In this document: piece by piece, positions 35,054 to 44,045 of the stretch
Layout of the letters: the number at the start of each line of letters is the position of its first letter
Position numbering within the stretch: the stretch's first letter is position 1
Source: Roseibium sp. MMSF_3544
Lineage (GTDB): Bacteria; Pseudomonadota; Alphaproteobacteria; Rhizobiales; Stappiaceae
Direction of reading: 5' to 3'
Length of the DNA stretch: 64,000 nucleotides
NCBI RefSeq assembly: GCF_030732845.1
Contig: NZ_JASHKA010000003.1
Coordinates: 62,001 to 126,000, forward strand
Made by a program: the position numbers and the translations under genes
Notes under the pieces: model-generated
Databases searched by the model: none
Seen by the model: the letters and a program-made list of their open reading frames with translations, nothing else
What the model was told of the DNA's origin: nothing

Positions 35054-35926
35054 ATGCGCGACAACACTCTCAAATACGTGCTGGTGCTTCCGGCAGTCAT
35101 GGTGGTTTTCGCCACCGCAATCTGGCCACTGATGGAGAGCGCTCGCCTGTCGGCAACCGTCGGCCGGCTGAACCGTCCCGGCTCGCTCGACCAGTATATC
35201 GGCCTGGAAAACTACACCTGGGCCTTTTTCGAAGAGCCGGCCTTTTGGAATTCGGTCTGGGTCACAGGCATCTACACCATTCTGACCGTCGGATTGACCA
35301 CGATTTTTGCATTAGGCCTCGCGCTGCTTCTGGCGCCCGGTGGACGGCTGCGTTCCGGTGTCCAAACGCTTTTGATCCTGCCCTTTGCCATGTCACCTGC
35401 GCTTATCGGCGTCTCGTTCCGGTTCATGTTCAACCCGGAATTCGGTCTGTTTGACGCTTTTTTCGGGGCGGTGATGCCACCGCTTGCCGACGTGAGCTGG
35501 CTGGCCGATCCGACACTAGCCTTCGCCGTTTGCGTGATGGCGGATGTCTGGGGCTGGATCCCGTTCCTGACACTGGTCCTCATCGGCGGGCTGGCCTCCA
35601 TTCCGCAAGACACGATTGAAGCCGCACAGGTGGATGGTGCCTCCGGCTGGCGGGTGTTCAAGGACGTCACGCTGCCGCAGCTGGCTCCGGTGCTGGCGGT
35701 CGTGATCATCCTGAAGTCGATCTTCTCGCTCAAGACCTTCGATCAGATCTTCATGCTGACCAACGGCGGACCAGGCACCGCCACTCAAACGCTCAGCCAT
35801 TACATCTATTTCAACGGGATGAAATACGGCCAGATCGGTTACGCGGCCTCGGTCGCCTGGCTGATGGTCATCCCGATGATCCTCTTGACGTATCTCTACG
35901 CCAGGTTCGTGTTCAGGAAGGACTGA
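35054..35926 (+). CDS. ABC transporter permease (MalF-like)
   Basis: The 290-residue inner-membrane protein has six predicted segments and the EAA loop EAAQVDGASGWRVFKDVTLP. The end LSHYIYFNGMKYGQIGYAAS is typical of sugar-type permease 1. The start at 35054 (MRDNTLKYV) is chosen because an upstream open frame is antisense-like DNA of the binding-protein gene and the ribosome-binding site GGGAGGGG lies in the hairpin above. Confidence 0.9.
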   Translation: MRDNTLKYVLVLPAVMVVFATAIWPLMESARLSATVGRLNRPGSLDQYIGLENYTWAFFEEPAFWNSVWVTGIYTILTVGLTTIFALGLALLLAPGGRLRSGVQTLLILPFAMSPALIGVSFRFMFNPEFGLFDAFFGAVMPPLADVSWLADPTLAFAVCVMADVWGWIPFLTLVLIGGLASIPQDTIEAAQVDGASGWRVFKDVTLPQLAPVLAVVIILKSIFSLKTFDQIFMLTNGGPGTATQTLSHYIYFNGMKYGQIGYAASVAWLMVIPMILLTYLYARFVFRKD

Positions 35927-35927
35927 C

Positions 35928-36755
35928 ATGACGGGAAAGCAACGCAAGCAGATCTGGAACGCGTTTCAGCTGACGCTCATCCTGATCGCGACCTTCATCA
36001 TGCTGGTTCCGATCGTCTGGATTTTCCTGGCCGCCTTCAAGACGCATGTGGATGTTTATCAGCTGAAGCTGTTCTTCCGTCCGACGCTTGAAAACTTCGG
36101 CACCGTTTTCGACGATCCCTACCGGCTCGGCGAAAAGCTCTACAACTCCACCATCGTCGCTCTGGTCACGGTGGTCTTTGCCATCCCGATCGCGACCTGT
36201 GCGGCCTATTCCTTCAGCCGATTCCGCTTGCGCGGCGAAACGACGATGCTGGTGATGATCCTCGCCACCCAGTTTGTGCCGGCCGTCGTGATCATCCTGC
36301 CGTTCTTCGTCATGTTCCGGGACATCGGGCTCCTGGACACCCGCCTTGGTCTGATCCTGGTAAACCTTGCCATCGTGATGCCGTTCGCCATCTGGATGAT
36401 CAAGGGGTTCATCGACGGCATTCCGCTGGACACGGAAGAAGCCGCCATGGTGGACGGGTCCTCACGAATTCAGGTGATCCGCAACATTGTTCTGCCGATG
36501 GCAGCACCCGGCCTGCTGACCGCCGCGATCTTCTGTTTCATCATCGCGTGGAACGAGTTTTTGTTCGCGCTGATCCTGACCAACAAGGACGCCGTGACGC
36601 TCCCGATCGGGCTCGCGCTCTTCAAGGGAGAAGAAGGAGATCTCTGGAACCTCCTTTCCGCCGCCGGCATCATCATCATGGCGCCCATGTTCGTGCTGGC
36701 GCTGATCATCCGAAAATACTTTGTGCAGGGCATGACCATGGGGGCGGTGCGCTAA
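35928..36755 (+). CDS. ABC transporter permease (MalG-like)
   Basis: The 275-residue permease has six membrane segments and the EAA loop EEAAMVDGSSRIQVIRNIVL, then FCFIIAWNEFLFALILTNKD, a sugar-permease-2 signature. It starts one base after the previous stop and ends directly before the ATPase start. Confidence 0.92.
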   Translation: MTGKQRKQIWNAFQLTLILIATFIMLVPIVWIFLAAFKTHVDVYQLKLFFRPTLENFGTVFDDPYRLGEKLYNSTIVALVTVVFAIPIATCAAYSFSRFRLRGETTMLVMILATQFVPAVVIILPFFVMFRDIGLLDTRLGLILVNLAIVMPFAIWMIKGFIDGIPLDTEEAAMVDGSSRIQVIRNIVLPMAAPGLLTAAIFCFIIAWNEFLFALILTNKDAVTLPIGLALFKGEEGDLWNLLSAAGIIIMAPMFVLALIIRKYFVQGMTMGAVR

Positions 36756-37814
36756 ATGGCTGAAGTCATTCTCAAGAACCTGACAAAGCGCTGGGGCGAC
36801 TTCGTCGGCGTCGACAATCAGTCCCTGGATATTCACGACAAGGAATTTCTGGTGCTGCTTGGACCGTCCGGTTGCGGCAAGACAACAACCATGCGGATGA
36901 TCGCCGGGCTCGAGGAGCCGACCTCAGGGGAGATCTGGATCGGCGAGCGAAAGGTCAATGACGATCTGCCAAAAGACCGGGATGTCGCCATGGTCTTCCA
37001 GAACTACGGCCTTTATCCGCATATGACGATCTTCGACAACATCGCCTATCCGCTGAAAGTGCGCGGAACGCCGAAAGCGGACATTCGTCCCCGGGTGGAG
37101 CGGGCAGCGGAGCAGGTGGAACTGACCCAGTTTCTTGGCCGCAAACCCAAGGCGCTCTCGGGCGGACAGCGCCAGCGCGTTGCCCTGGCACGAGCGATTG
37201 TGCGCACACCCAAGGTCTTCCTGATGGACGAGCCACTGTCGAACCTCGATGCCAAATTGCGGGTGACGATGCGGGCGGAACTCAAACACCTCAGCCGCGA
37301 ACTCAAGGTCACGACAGTCTATGTGACCCATGACCAGATCGAAGCAATGACCCTTGCTGACCGGGTTGCCGTGATGAAGCACGGCGTTATCCAGCAGCTC
37401 GGCACGCCGGACGAAATCTACAACGATCCTGCAAATCTCTTCGTCGCAGGTTTCATCGGCTCGCCCGCCATGAATTTGGTGCGCGGCAGCGTCAAGGACG
37501 GCCATTTCATCACGGTGGACGGTGTGCGCCTGTCCACGATTGCATCCGAAGACCGCAATGAAGTCATTCTCGGCGTAAGGGCAGACGACATCAACGTGCA
37601 CGAAGCGGGCGCCGGCGACATAGACACGCCCATCTACGCCTTTGAAAACACGGGAGAAGCCTCTTTCCTGACCGTTGTATGGGGCGATCAACGCGTGATC
37701 GCACGTGGGGACCGCCATCTGCGCAAGGAACAGGATGACGTTGTCGGCCTGACGCTCAACCCCGATCATCTCTATCTCTTCGATCCAGCGACAGAGAGGC
37801 GTATTCACCTCTAG
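36756..37814 (+). CDS. ABC transporter ATP-binding protein (MalK/UgpC-like)
   Basis: The 352-residue ATPase has Walker A GPSGCGKTT, signature [15 protein letters not shown], Walker [13 protein letters not shown] and a C-terminal TOBE domain from about residue 245. It powers the transporter encoded upstream. The stop and start codons are adjacent (TAA-ATG). The substrate is not deducible; it could be a sugar or sugar alcohol. Confidence 0.92.
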   Translation: MAEVILKNLTKRWGDFVGVDNQSLDIHDKEFLVLLGPSGCGKTTTMRMIAGLEEPTSGEIWIGERKVNDDLPKDRDVAMVFQNYGLYPHMTIFDNIAYPLKVRGTPKADIRPRVERAAEQVELTQFLGRKPKALSGGQRQRVALARAIVRTPKVFLMDEPLSNLDAKLRVTMRAELKHLSRELKVTTVYVTHDQIEAMTLADRVAVMKHGVIQQLGTPDEIYNDPANLFVAGFIGSPAMNLVRGSVKDGHFITVDGVRLSTIASEDRNEVILGVRADDINVHEAGAGDIDTPIYAFENTGEASFLTVVWGDQRVIARGDRHLRKEQDDVVGLTLNPDHLYLFDPATERRIHL

Positions 37815-37958
37815 GGAAAGGTCCCTGGTGCGGCGCAAGTCGCGTTGCGGCAGTGTCGTCGCCGACGTCAGAGCCGCTGAGAAGCTGACTACAAACCGGC
37901 GCATTCATTCATGCCTTTGCCGGTCGACCTTAATCGGCACTCCCCTATACTGTCGGGC

Positions 37959-38978
37959 ATGGGTCAGATCACGGCATTGTTCGTTCAAAAAGTTATTGAT
38001 GTGGCAACGTCCGCAGAGCCTTCCGGCAGCGGGCGCCGACATGAGTTGTTCCGCTCTGTAGGCATTGATCCGGACGCACCTGTTGACCCCAAGCAGATGG
38101 TACAGGACACGGATTACTACGCGCTGTGCGAGCGGGTGACACGAGAGGACGCGCACGGGGCCTCCGTGCCGATCCGCGTCGGCTCATCCATGCGCTGTGA
38201 CGATTATGGTGCTTTCGGCCTCGCCTGGAAATCGGCGATCGACCTGCGCGGTTCCTACCAGCGATCCGAACGCTATGCCCGCGTGCTGACGAACGTTGCC
38301 ACTTACGAATGCGTCGAGGAAGACGGCCGCTTTTTCATGACGCTCAACCGTGCCGGCGAACGTCATCTCGGAATGCGCTTGTCGAATGAACAGACGATTG
38401 TTGCCGTCACGCAGATCAGTCGGGAGGTGTCGACGGAGCCGTTTTCGCCCGACGCCGTTTATTTCAAACATTCCGGACCGGAGGATCTCTCCGCACACGA
38501 AACCTATTTTGGTTGCCCGATCTACTATGACGCCGACCGCGATGCCATCCAGGTGTCGAAGGAACACCTCGTTGCGCCGAACAAACTCGGTGACCCAAGC
38601 ATCTCGGCCTTTTTCGATACCCACATGGAACGGGAAATCGCGGACCTGCCCGAAACGCAGGAGCTGGACGGGCGCGTGCGCAGTCTCGTGTCGCGCGCTT
38701 TGAGCGAAGGTGTGCCGAATGTTGCCGATGTTGCCGCCCGCCTGGGCTTGAGCGGCCGCACACTCCAGCGGCGGCTTGCGGCGCAGGGGCACGCCTTCCA
38801 GGACCTGGTTGACGAGGCGCGCAAGGAGTTGGCTCTCCGGCTGCTCAGGCGCACTGACTACGCGCTTGCAGAAGTGGCTTTCCTGACAGGTTTTGCCGAG
38901 CAAAGCGCATTCACACGGGCCTTCAAACGCTGGCAAGGCGAAACACCCGCATCGTTCCGGCGCGCCGCTCAGGTCTGA
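37959..38978 (+). CDS. AraC-family transcriptional regulator with Arabinose_bd-type N-terminal domain
   Basis: The 339 residues have an N-terminal ligand domain of the OruR/ArgR2-like type (YALCERVTREDAHGASVPIR, GAFGLAWKSAIDLRGSYQR). A C-terminal double HTH (about 250-335) follows: SRALSEGVPNVADVAARLGL, then LAEVAFLTGFAEQSAFTRAF-type text. Met 37959 is used; an alternative Met lies 16 codons upstream and neither has a clear ribosome-binding site. The NmrA-like and DUF4345 genes follow, and it is likely their activator. Confidence 0.85.
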   Translation: MGQITALFVQKVIDVATSAEPSGSGRRHELFRSVGIDPDAPVDPKQMVQDTDYYALCERVTREDAHGASVPIRVGSSMRCDDYGAFGLAWKSAIDLRGSYQRSERYARVLTNVATYECVEEDGRFFMTLNRAGERHLGMRLSNEQTIVAVTQISREVSTEPFSPDAVYFKHSGPEDLSAHETYFGCPIYYDADRDAIQVSKEHLVAPNKLGDPSISAFFDTHMEREIADLPETQELDGRVRSLVSRALSEGVPNVADVAARLGLSGRTLQRRLAAQGHAFQDLVDEARKELALRLLRRTDYALAEVAFLTGFAEQSAFTRAFKRWQGETPASFRRAAQV

Positions 38979-39074
38979 TTGGCGCAGCGGATCAAAACTG
39001 TGGCACGCGCAGTCAATACCCCCGGCGCTGCCTGACTTATCCCTTGGTCATCGCTTCAACCAAGGAGACATCCG

Positions 39075-39902
39075 ATGCAAACCAGACCTACGCTTATCAT
39101 TGGTGCCACCGGCAAAACCGGTTCGCGCGTTGCAAACATCCTCGACCAGAAGGGCATCCCCGTCCGGCGCGGCTCGCGTGGGGCCGCCATTCCGTTCGAC
39201 TGGGACAACGAAGAGACCTGGGGTCCTGCTCTTGAAGGTGCCGTCAGCGCGTATGTCACCTACTTTCCCGATATCGCGATTCCAGGCGCGGTCGAGAAAG
39301 TCGAAGCACTGAGCGCTGCTGCCAAGTCAGCCGGTATCGAGCGTCTTGTTCTGCTGACGGGCCGCGGCGAGCATCATGCCCGAATGGGCGAAGAGGTCGT
39401 CCGTGCGTCCGGTGTTGACTACACGCTGGTTCGTTCCGCCTGGTTCGCCCAGAACTTTTCCGAAGGATATCTGCGCGACCCCATTCTGGGCGGCGTTCTG
39501 CCGATGCCCGGCGGCGACGTGCTGGAGCCGATCATCGACATCGACGACATCGCGGATGTCGCGGTCGCCGCACTGACAGAAGACGGCCACTCAGGTGAAC
39601 TTTATGAGGTCACCGGTCCACGCCTGATGACTTTTGCGCAGATGGCAGAGGAACTTGGAAGTGCCATCGGTCGGCCAATCCAGCACATCCCGATCAGTTT
39701 CGAAGACTTCAGGGCCGGTGTTGCCGAAGCAGCCGGGCCGGACATCGCCGATGTCTTTGAAGCCATTGCGCGCGAAACGCTGGACGGGCGGAACGCTCAT
39801 TTGACCGATGGTGTGGAACGCGCAACCGGACGTAAACCACGGGACTTCCTGGCCTTCGCAGCAAATGCTGCCAAGGCCGGAGCATGGTCCAGTGCGGCCT
39901 GA
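39075..39902 (+). CDS. NmrA-like NAD(P)-binding atypical SDR
   Basis: The 275-residue protein starts LIIGATGKTGSRVANILDQK, the GxxGxxG dinucleotide motif. VDYTLVRSAWFAQNFSE and PIIDIDDIADVAVAAL are typical of the NmrA/HSCARG and azoreductase-like atypical SDRs, which lack YxxxK. It may be a reductase or a redox sensor. AAGGAG precedes its ATG. The spacing to the DUF4345 gene is 22 bp. Confidence 0.87.
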   Translation: MQTRPTLIIGATGKTGSRVANILDQKGIPVRRGSRGAAIPFDWDNEETWGPALEGAVSAYVTYFPDIAIPGAVEKVEALSAAAKSAGIERLVLLTGRGEHHARMGEEVVRASGVDYTLVRSAWFAQNFSEGYLRDPILGGVLPMPGGDVLEPIIDIDDIADVAVAALTEDGHSGELYEVTGPRLMTFAQMAEELGSAIGRPIQHIPISFEDFRAGVAEAAGPDIADVFEAIARETLDGRNAHLTDGVERATGRKPRDFLAFAANAAKAGAWSSAA

Positions 39903-39924
39903 GCGCGCCAGCGAGGACCTTCAA

Positions 39925-40347
39925 ATGGCACACACACTCAAACGACTGTTTATCGGTCTCGCCGGCGCGATCGCCATCGGGATCGGCGCGACCATCACCT
40001 TTGCGCCGCACCTATTTTATGCCCAGTACGGGATCGCGCTTCCCACCGGCCCTGATCTGATCAGTGAGCTGCGGGCGCCCGGTGCAAATCTTGCCGTTCT
40101 CGGTGTCTGGATCATGATCGGTGCGTTTCGCTCAGCCTGGACCCAACAGGCTCTTCTTCTTGGAAGCACCGTTTTCCTGGCCTACGCGGCGGGGCGTGCA
40201 ATCAGCATCGTGTTTGACGGAATGCCGTCCGACGCCCTTTTCCAGGCAATGCTGATCGAAATCGTCATCGGCGGTATTTTCGCGGCGCTACTCCTGGGAC
40301 AGAACAGGCAGGCAAAAGATCCTGTTCCACTTGAAAGCCGAACCTGA
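39925..40347 (+). CDS. DUF4345 family membrane protein
   Basis: The 140-residue protein has four predicted membrane helices (LKRLFIGLAGAIAIGIGATI, then NLAVLGVWIMIGAFRSAW, ALLLGSTVFLAYAAGRAISI and a fourth), matching DUF4345. Function is unknown. GAGGA precedes ATG 39925. Its linkage to an NmrA-type SDR and an AraC regulator looks like a conserved trio by recollection. Confidence 0.8.
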   Translation: MAHTLKRLFIGLAGAIAIGIGATITFAPHLFYAQYGIALPTGPDLISELRAPGANLAVLGVWIMIGAFRSAWTQQALLLGSTVFLAYAAGRAISIVFDGMPSDALFQAMLIEIVIGGIFAALLLGQNRQAKDPVPLESRT

Positions 40348-40374
40348 CGGCATCATTCAGACTTTGACAAACAA

Positions 40375-40404
40375 GCGCGCTCGCGAAGGCCTTCGTGAGC
40401 GCGC
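40375..40404. terminator. Strong palindrome after the DUF4345 gene
   Basis: GCGCGCTCGCGAAGG pairs with CCTTCGTGAGCGCGC (15-bp stem, one G-T). There is no U-run on either side, so it may terminate weakly or stabilise the 3' end. Confidence 0.5.
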
Positions 40405-40474
40405 CTGAATTCGATTTATGTTGCACCAGATAGGATGATATCGTCCGGCAACATCGCACTGACACGGAGTGAGC

Positions 40475-41869
40475 ATGCCCGCTCTCAGACTACCCCCACC
40501 GCTCAGGTTTCTCGAACGGCTGCGCAAGATGCAGGAAGAGGAAAAGCAGCAGGCTCTTTCAAATCCGTTTCTGGCGCAGGCCCTGGAAAAAGAGAAGATG
40601 GAAGGGCATCGGCTCGCCATTATCGCGCGCACGGTCGCCCTGGTGGTTGTGGGGCTTTTGCTGCCGTTCCTCAATTTCAGCCCGAGCGTTCTTTACTACG
40701 AGGCCACGCTTTTGCTGTTCATCGCGCTCGGCTGGCTTCAACTGCGCCTGGCAAGTGTCGGCTATTCAAAATCAGAGCTGCTGCTCATTTTCGCCGACCT
40801 CAGTCTTTTGACCCTCCTGTTCATCACGCCGAACCCGTTTTTCACGCAGGATATCCCGACTGCCTTCATGTACCGGTTCGACAACTTCATCTATTTCTTC
40901 GTGTTCCTTGCGGTCGGCACGCTGGCCTATTCGTATCGAACGGTCTGGGCCATGGGTCTGTGGGTTGCCGTGCTCTGGGCGATTGGGGCAGTGGGCGTCT
41001 GGTTGTTCGGTTACAGGATTCCAGAACTTGGAGAAGCAGCAGCAGTTGCCTTTGAGGGTCACGCGCTTATCGGAGCTGAACTCAATCCGAACAGCGTTCG
41101 GCCGGACGTTCGCGTTCAGGAAATGGTCGTCATGCTCATCGTCGCGGCGATCCTGGCGATCAAGGGCTGGCGTTCCAACCAGCTCCTCATGCGCCAGGCG
41201 AATATCGCAGCGGAACGGGCGAACCTGTCGCGGTACTTCCCGTCCAGCCTTGTTGACGTCCTTGCATCCACTGACCGGGATATCGGCGCGGTCCGGACGC
41301 AGGACGTCGCCGTGCTCTTCACCGACATCGTCGGCTTCACCCGCTTCGCGGAACAGAATTCACCTGAAGACGTGATGGACCTGTTAAGGCACTATCACGC
41401 CTTCGTTGAGCGCTCGATTTTCCAGAACGGCGGCACGCTGGACAAATATCTCGGCGACGGCGTCATGGCGACATTCGGCACGCCGGAGACGACCCCGGGC
41501 GATGCCGCAAACGCGCTCAGGGCGGCGACGCAGTTGCTCGAAGAAACGGACGCCTTCAACAAGGCCCGGGAAGCAGACGGGCTTGCCCCAATCCAGGTCT
41601 CCGTCGGTGTCCATTTCGGACCTGTCATCCTTGGAGATATCGGTCCATCGAGACGTCTTGAATTTGCCGTCGTAGGCGACACGGTCAATGTGGCAAGCCG
41701 GTTGGAAGCCTCCACGCGTGAACTCGGTTGCAAATGCGTTGTCAGCGAAGCGCTCATGCAACATGCCGCGCTGGCAAAAGACGCAGAGAACCCGCAGCAG
41801 AAGTTCTCCGCAAGAGACCAGATCAAGTTGCGCGGCCGGCAGAACTCAATCAACGTTTGGACCGCGTGA
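40475..41869 (+). CDS. Membrane-anchored class III adenylate/guanylate cyclase
   Basis: The 464-residue protein has a cytosolic N terminus (about 45 residues) and then six predicted membrane helices to about residue 240. The C-terminal cyclase homology domain starts VAVLFTDIVGFTRFAEQ (two metal-binding Asp positions, in FTDIVGFT and in LGDGVMATFG). GRRLEFAVVGDTVNVASRLE-type text follows, and Asn/Arg in the last motif fit an active catalytic site. It should make cAMP in response to a membrane signal. GGAG precedes ATG 40475; a GTG two codons upstream is possible. Confidence 0.88.
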   Translation: MPALRLPPPLRFLERLRKMQEEEKQQALSNPFLAQALEKEKMEGHRLAIIARTVALVVVGLLLPFLNFSPSVLYYEATLLLFIALGWLQLRLASVGYSKSELLLIFADLSLLTLLFITPNPFFTQDIPTAFMYRFDNFIYFFVFLAVGTLAYSYRTVWAMGLWVAVLWAIGAVGVWLFGYRIPELGEAAAVAFEGHALIGAELNPNSVRPDVRVQEMVVMLIVAAILAIKGWRSNQLLMRQANIAAERANLSRYFPSSLVDVLASTDRDIGAVRTQDVAVLFTDIVGFTRFAEQNSPEDVMDLLRHYHAFVERSIFQNGGTLDKYLGDGVMATFGTPETTPGDAANALRAATQLLEETDAFNKAREADGLAPIQVSVGVHFGPVILGDIGPSRRLEFAVVGDTVNVASRLEASTRELGCKCVVSEALMQHAALAKDAENPQQKFSARDQIKLRGRQNSINVWTA

Positions 41870-41927
41870 GACAAACGGCGGAACCGGACCCATCCTTCTG
41901 CCTGCATCCTGAGTTTTGAAACGTCCT

Positions 41928-42737
41928 TCAAGATCCGTCGGGCAAGGTCTCGAGCCAATCCAGACCCTGACTGACCCATTCGGCGGGAATGGAATGCCCG
42001 CGCTCGTGCAGGCAAAGTTCCAGAACGCGCCCGCTTTCGCTCTCGTCCCACCGACTGCAGGAAAGGCGCTGGTCGTTGCTCGCAACTTCCCTGCTTTTGT
42101 CGGTCGTTCCATTCGTGCGTGCGAGAATATCGAACCCCTCCGGAATGGGCATGGAGTTGTAAATGCCGACCTCATCAAAGGCGACAACGCCATCTGCAAG
42201 CCCATGGATATGCCGCAGGTTGACCGGGCCGGATGGACACTCTTCGGGATTTGAGCGCCAGAAACCACCGGCAATTGGCGCGTAGGCCCGGAACAGCTCA
42301 CCCGTGTAGCAGGCAACATTCCAGACCATCGATGCCCCGCGCGAAAAACCCGAGGCAAGCGTTCGCCGATCGTCGACCGGCCATCGGCGGCGTACGTCTT
42401 TCATGACAGCGCGAATGTAGTCGGCTTCGTCCCGCCCGCGTTCGGCCCTGCCGGATCCGATCTGCCGCCAGTACCCTCTTTCCGCGAAAGGCGCCACGAA
42501 CAGAGCGCCTCGTTCGGTTACGCCGCGCACCATGGCTTGGTTTCGAAACGTCCCTTCGGGCGAACTGTTCCAGCCATGAAAAAAGACAACCACCGGCAGC
42601 GGCGTTGTCCCGTCCCAATTCTCCGGCGCGGCTGCAAGATAGTACCCGCCGGGCACGTCGCATTTCGTATCAGCGCTGCAGGCTTCCGCTGAAAACGGTC
42701 GTGCGAAAAACAGGAGCATCAGAAGGAGTACGCGCAT
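41928..42737 (-). CDS. Secreted alpha/beta hydrolase, PHB-depolymerase-like (paralogue of 3831-4682)
   Basis: The 269-residue protein has a signal peptide (MRVLLLMLLFFARPFSAEA). It carries the oxyanion segment VFFHGWNSS, nucleophile elbow GFSRGAS (Ser132), acid in HGLADGVVAF (Asp182) and His in HERGHS (His248). It shares the order YAPIAGGFWRSNPEECP with YAPIAGAFWEPLPDNCP in the other copy. Substrate is unknown; the family includes depolymerases and feruloyl esterases. Confidence 0.78.
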   Translation of the reverse strand: MRVLLLMLLFFARPFSAEACSADTKCDVPGGYYLAAAPENWDGTTPLPVVVFFHGWNSSPEGTFRNQAMVRGVTERGALFVAPFAERGYWRQIGSGRAERGRDEADYIRAVMKDVRRRWPVDDRRTLASGFSRGASMVWNVACYTGELFRAYAPIAGGFWRSNPEECPSGPVNLRHIHGLADGVVAFDEVGIYNSMPIPEGFDILARTNGTTDKSREVASNDQRLSCSRWDESESGRVLELCLHERGHSIPAEWVSQGLDWLETLPDGS

Positions 42738-42959
42738 TCATCACCTCGGCAGAAAAACGATGCGATTTTTTGCTGATAGACGGTGACCTGCAAGGCACTT
42801 GTGCGTGAGCGTAGCTCGTTTGGTGATGCTGGGGTCAGTACCGGCAGATCGCGCGTCACAGACGGCATGAGTTGAAATCAGCACCCCTGTAACCTGGATC
42901 ACAGAAAGAAATTCAAAAAGTTCTTAATGTCTAATCATTCAATACTGATGGAGTTCGAC

Positions 42960-43217
42960 ATGACAGATATTTCACTCAACTATTCTAAAATCGAATGGAC
43001 TTATGACCGTGCGTCAGATCAAAGCAATTACGATCCTTTTGACTTCAAGGATCCAACTGCCGACGACGTAGAGCAAGAATTGTTTGACCTCGCATTTTCC
43101 GACGAAGATTTCTCCGACGACAGCGATATTGCCATGGAAGAACTGACAATCGCCCATGAATACATCGAACGACACGATGGTTCCGAGGTGCCGATGCTCG
43201 ACGACTATTTCGCGTGA
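42960..43217 (+). CDS. Small highly acidic hypothetical protein
   Basis: The 85-residue protein has very many Asp/Glu residues (TADDVEQELFDLAFSDEDFS) and almost no Arg or Lys, and no membrane segment or cysteine. TGGAG lies 7 nt ahead of ATG 42960; ATG 42927 is possible but has no ribosome-binding site. The gene is lower in GC than its surroundings. I do not recognise a family. The acidity is reminiscent of DNA-mimic or anti-regulator proteins, which is only a suggestion. Confidence 0.55.
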   Translation: MTDISLNYSKIEWTYDRASDQSNYDPFDFKDPTADDVEQELFDLAFSDEDFSDDSDIAMEELTIAHEYIERHDGSEVPMLDDYFA

Positions 43218-43304
43218 CGCGATCGTAGGGAAGGCGCCCGGAACACCTCATATCCGGAGCTGTTCCGTTCAGGAATTTGAATTAGAAATTTGATTTATAC
43301 TTTT

Positions 43305-43322
43305 GGGGCCTGACGAGGCCCC
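43305..43322. terminator. Short GC hairpin in the 42960/43363 gap
   Basis: GGGGCCT-GACG-AGGCCCC is a perfect 7-bp stem. TTTT precedes it on the plus strand (AAAA after it on the minus strand), so it lacks a correct U-run for either convergent gene. Confidence 0.35.
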
Positions 43323-43362
43323 GCCCGCTTTGCTCCAAGACCAGATTCAATGGGTCTGTACA

Positions 43363-43995
43363 CTAACGCTCCGACACGAGCAGATTGACGCCGAGTGCAA
43401 TCAGGACGGAACCGGCAGCCTTTCTCATCCAGCGGCCGGCAGCGCGAGATTTTCTGAAAAGGGTTGCGACCTGATCCGCAAAGAACACACAGCCGACTTC
43501 AGCGAGCGAGAAAATCAGGTTGGCGATCACACCAAGCATGACGATCTGCAGCCAGAATGGCGCAGCAGAACCCGGGTCCGTGAATTGGGGCAGGAAGGCA
43601 ATGAAAAAGACCGCCGACTTGGGGTTGGTAACCTCGACCAGGAAACTTTCCTTCAAGGCAGTGCGATGAGACGGTGAGCTGCCCGGCGCTTGAGCCTGTG
43701 CGGGCGCCTCCTCAAGCATCAGGAACTTGAAACCAAGCCAGAACAGATACAGCGCACCGGCGACTTTCAGCGCGAGATAGGCGACCGGGACTGCTTGAAG
43801 CAAAAAGCTCAATCCGAATGCCGTCGCCGTAATATGAACATAGCTTGCTAGATGCGTTCCAAGCGCTGAAAACCAGCCCGCTTTGCGACCTCGTCCGACT
43901 GTCTGTGCCGCGATATAAAGCATCCCCGGCCCGGGAGTGACCGACAGGATCAGTACCGTCACGAGGAATGGCAGTATGTACTCAGCACCCGGCAT
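43363..43995 (-). CDS. LysE/RhtB-family amino-acid exporter
   Basis: The 210-residue protein has six predicted membrane helices. The signature SVTPGPGMLYIAAQTVGRGR near the N terminus and FLVEVTNPKSAVFFIAFLPQ mid-protein are typical of the LysE/RhtB family. It likely exports an amino acid or homoserine-lactone-like compound by proton antiport. It ends 50 bp from the desaturase start, in opposite arrangement order on the same strand. Confidence 0.9.
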   Translation of the reverse strand: MPGAEYILPFLVTVLILSVTPGPGMLYIAAQTVGRGRKAGWFSALGTHLASYVHITATAFGLSFLLQAVPVAYLALKVAGALYLFWLGFKFLMLEEAPAQAQAPGSSPSHRTALKESFLVEVTNPKSAVFFIAFLPQFTDPGSAAPFWLQIVMLGVIANLIFSLAEVGCVFFADQVATLFRKSRAAGRWMRKAAGSVLIALGVNLLVSER

Positions 43996-44045
43996 TCACA
44001 CTCTCCTTTTGCGCCGCCATACACTCACAGGATCGCCCGCGCATT

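Noticed and set aside
43305..43322. Short hairpin as a true terminator
   Set aside because: The U-run is on the wrong side for both neighbouring genes, so it is kept only as a low-confidence feature.
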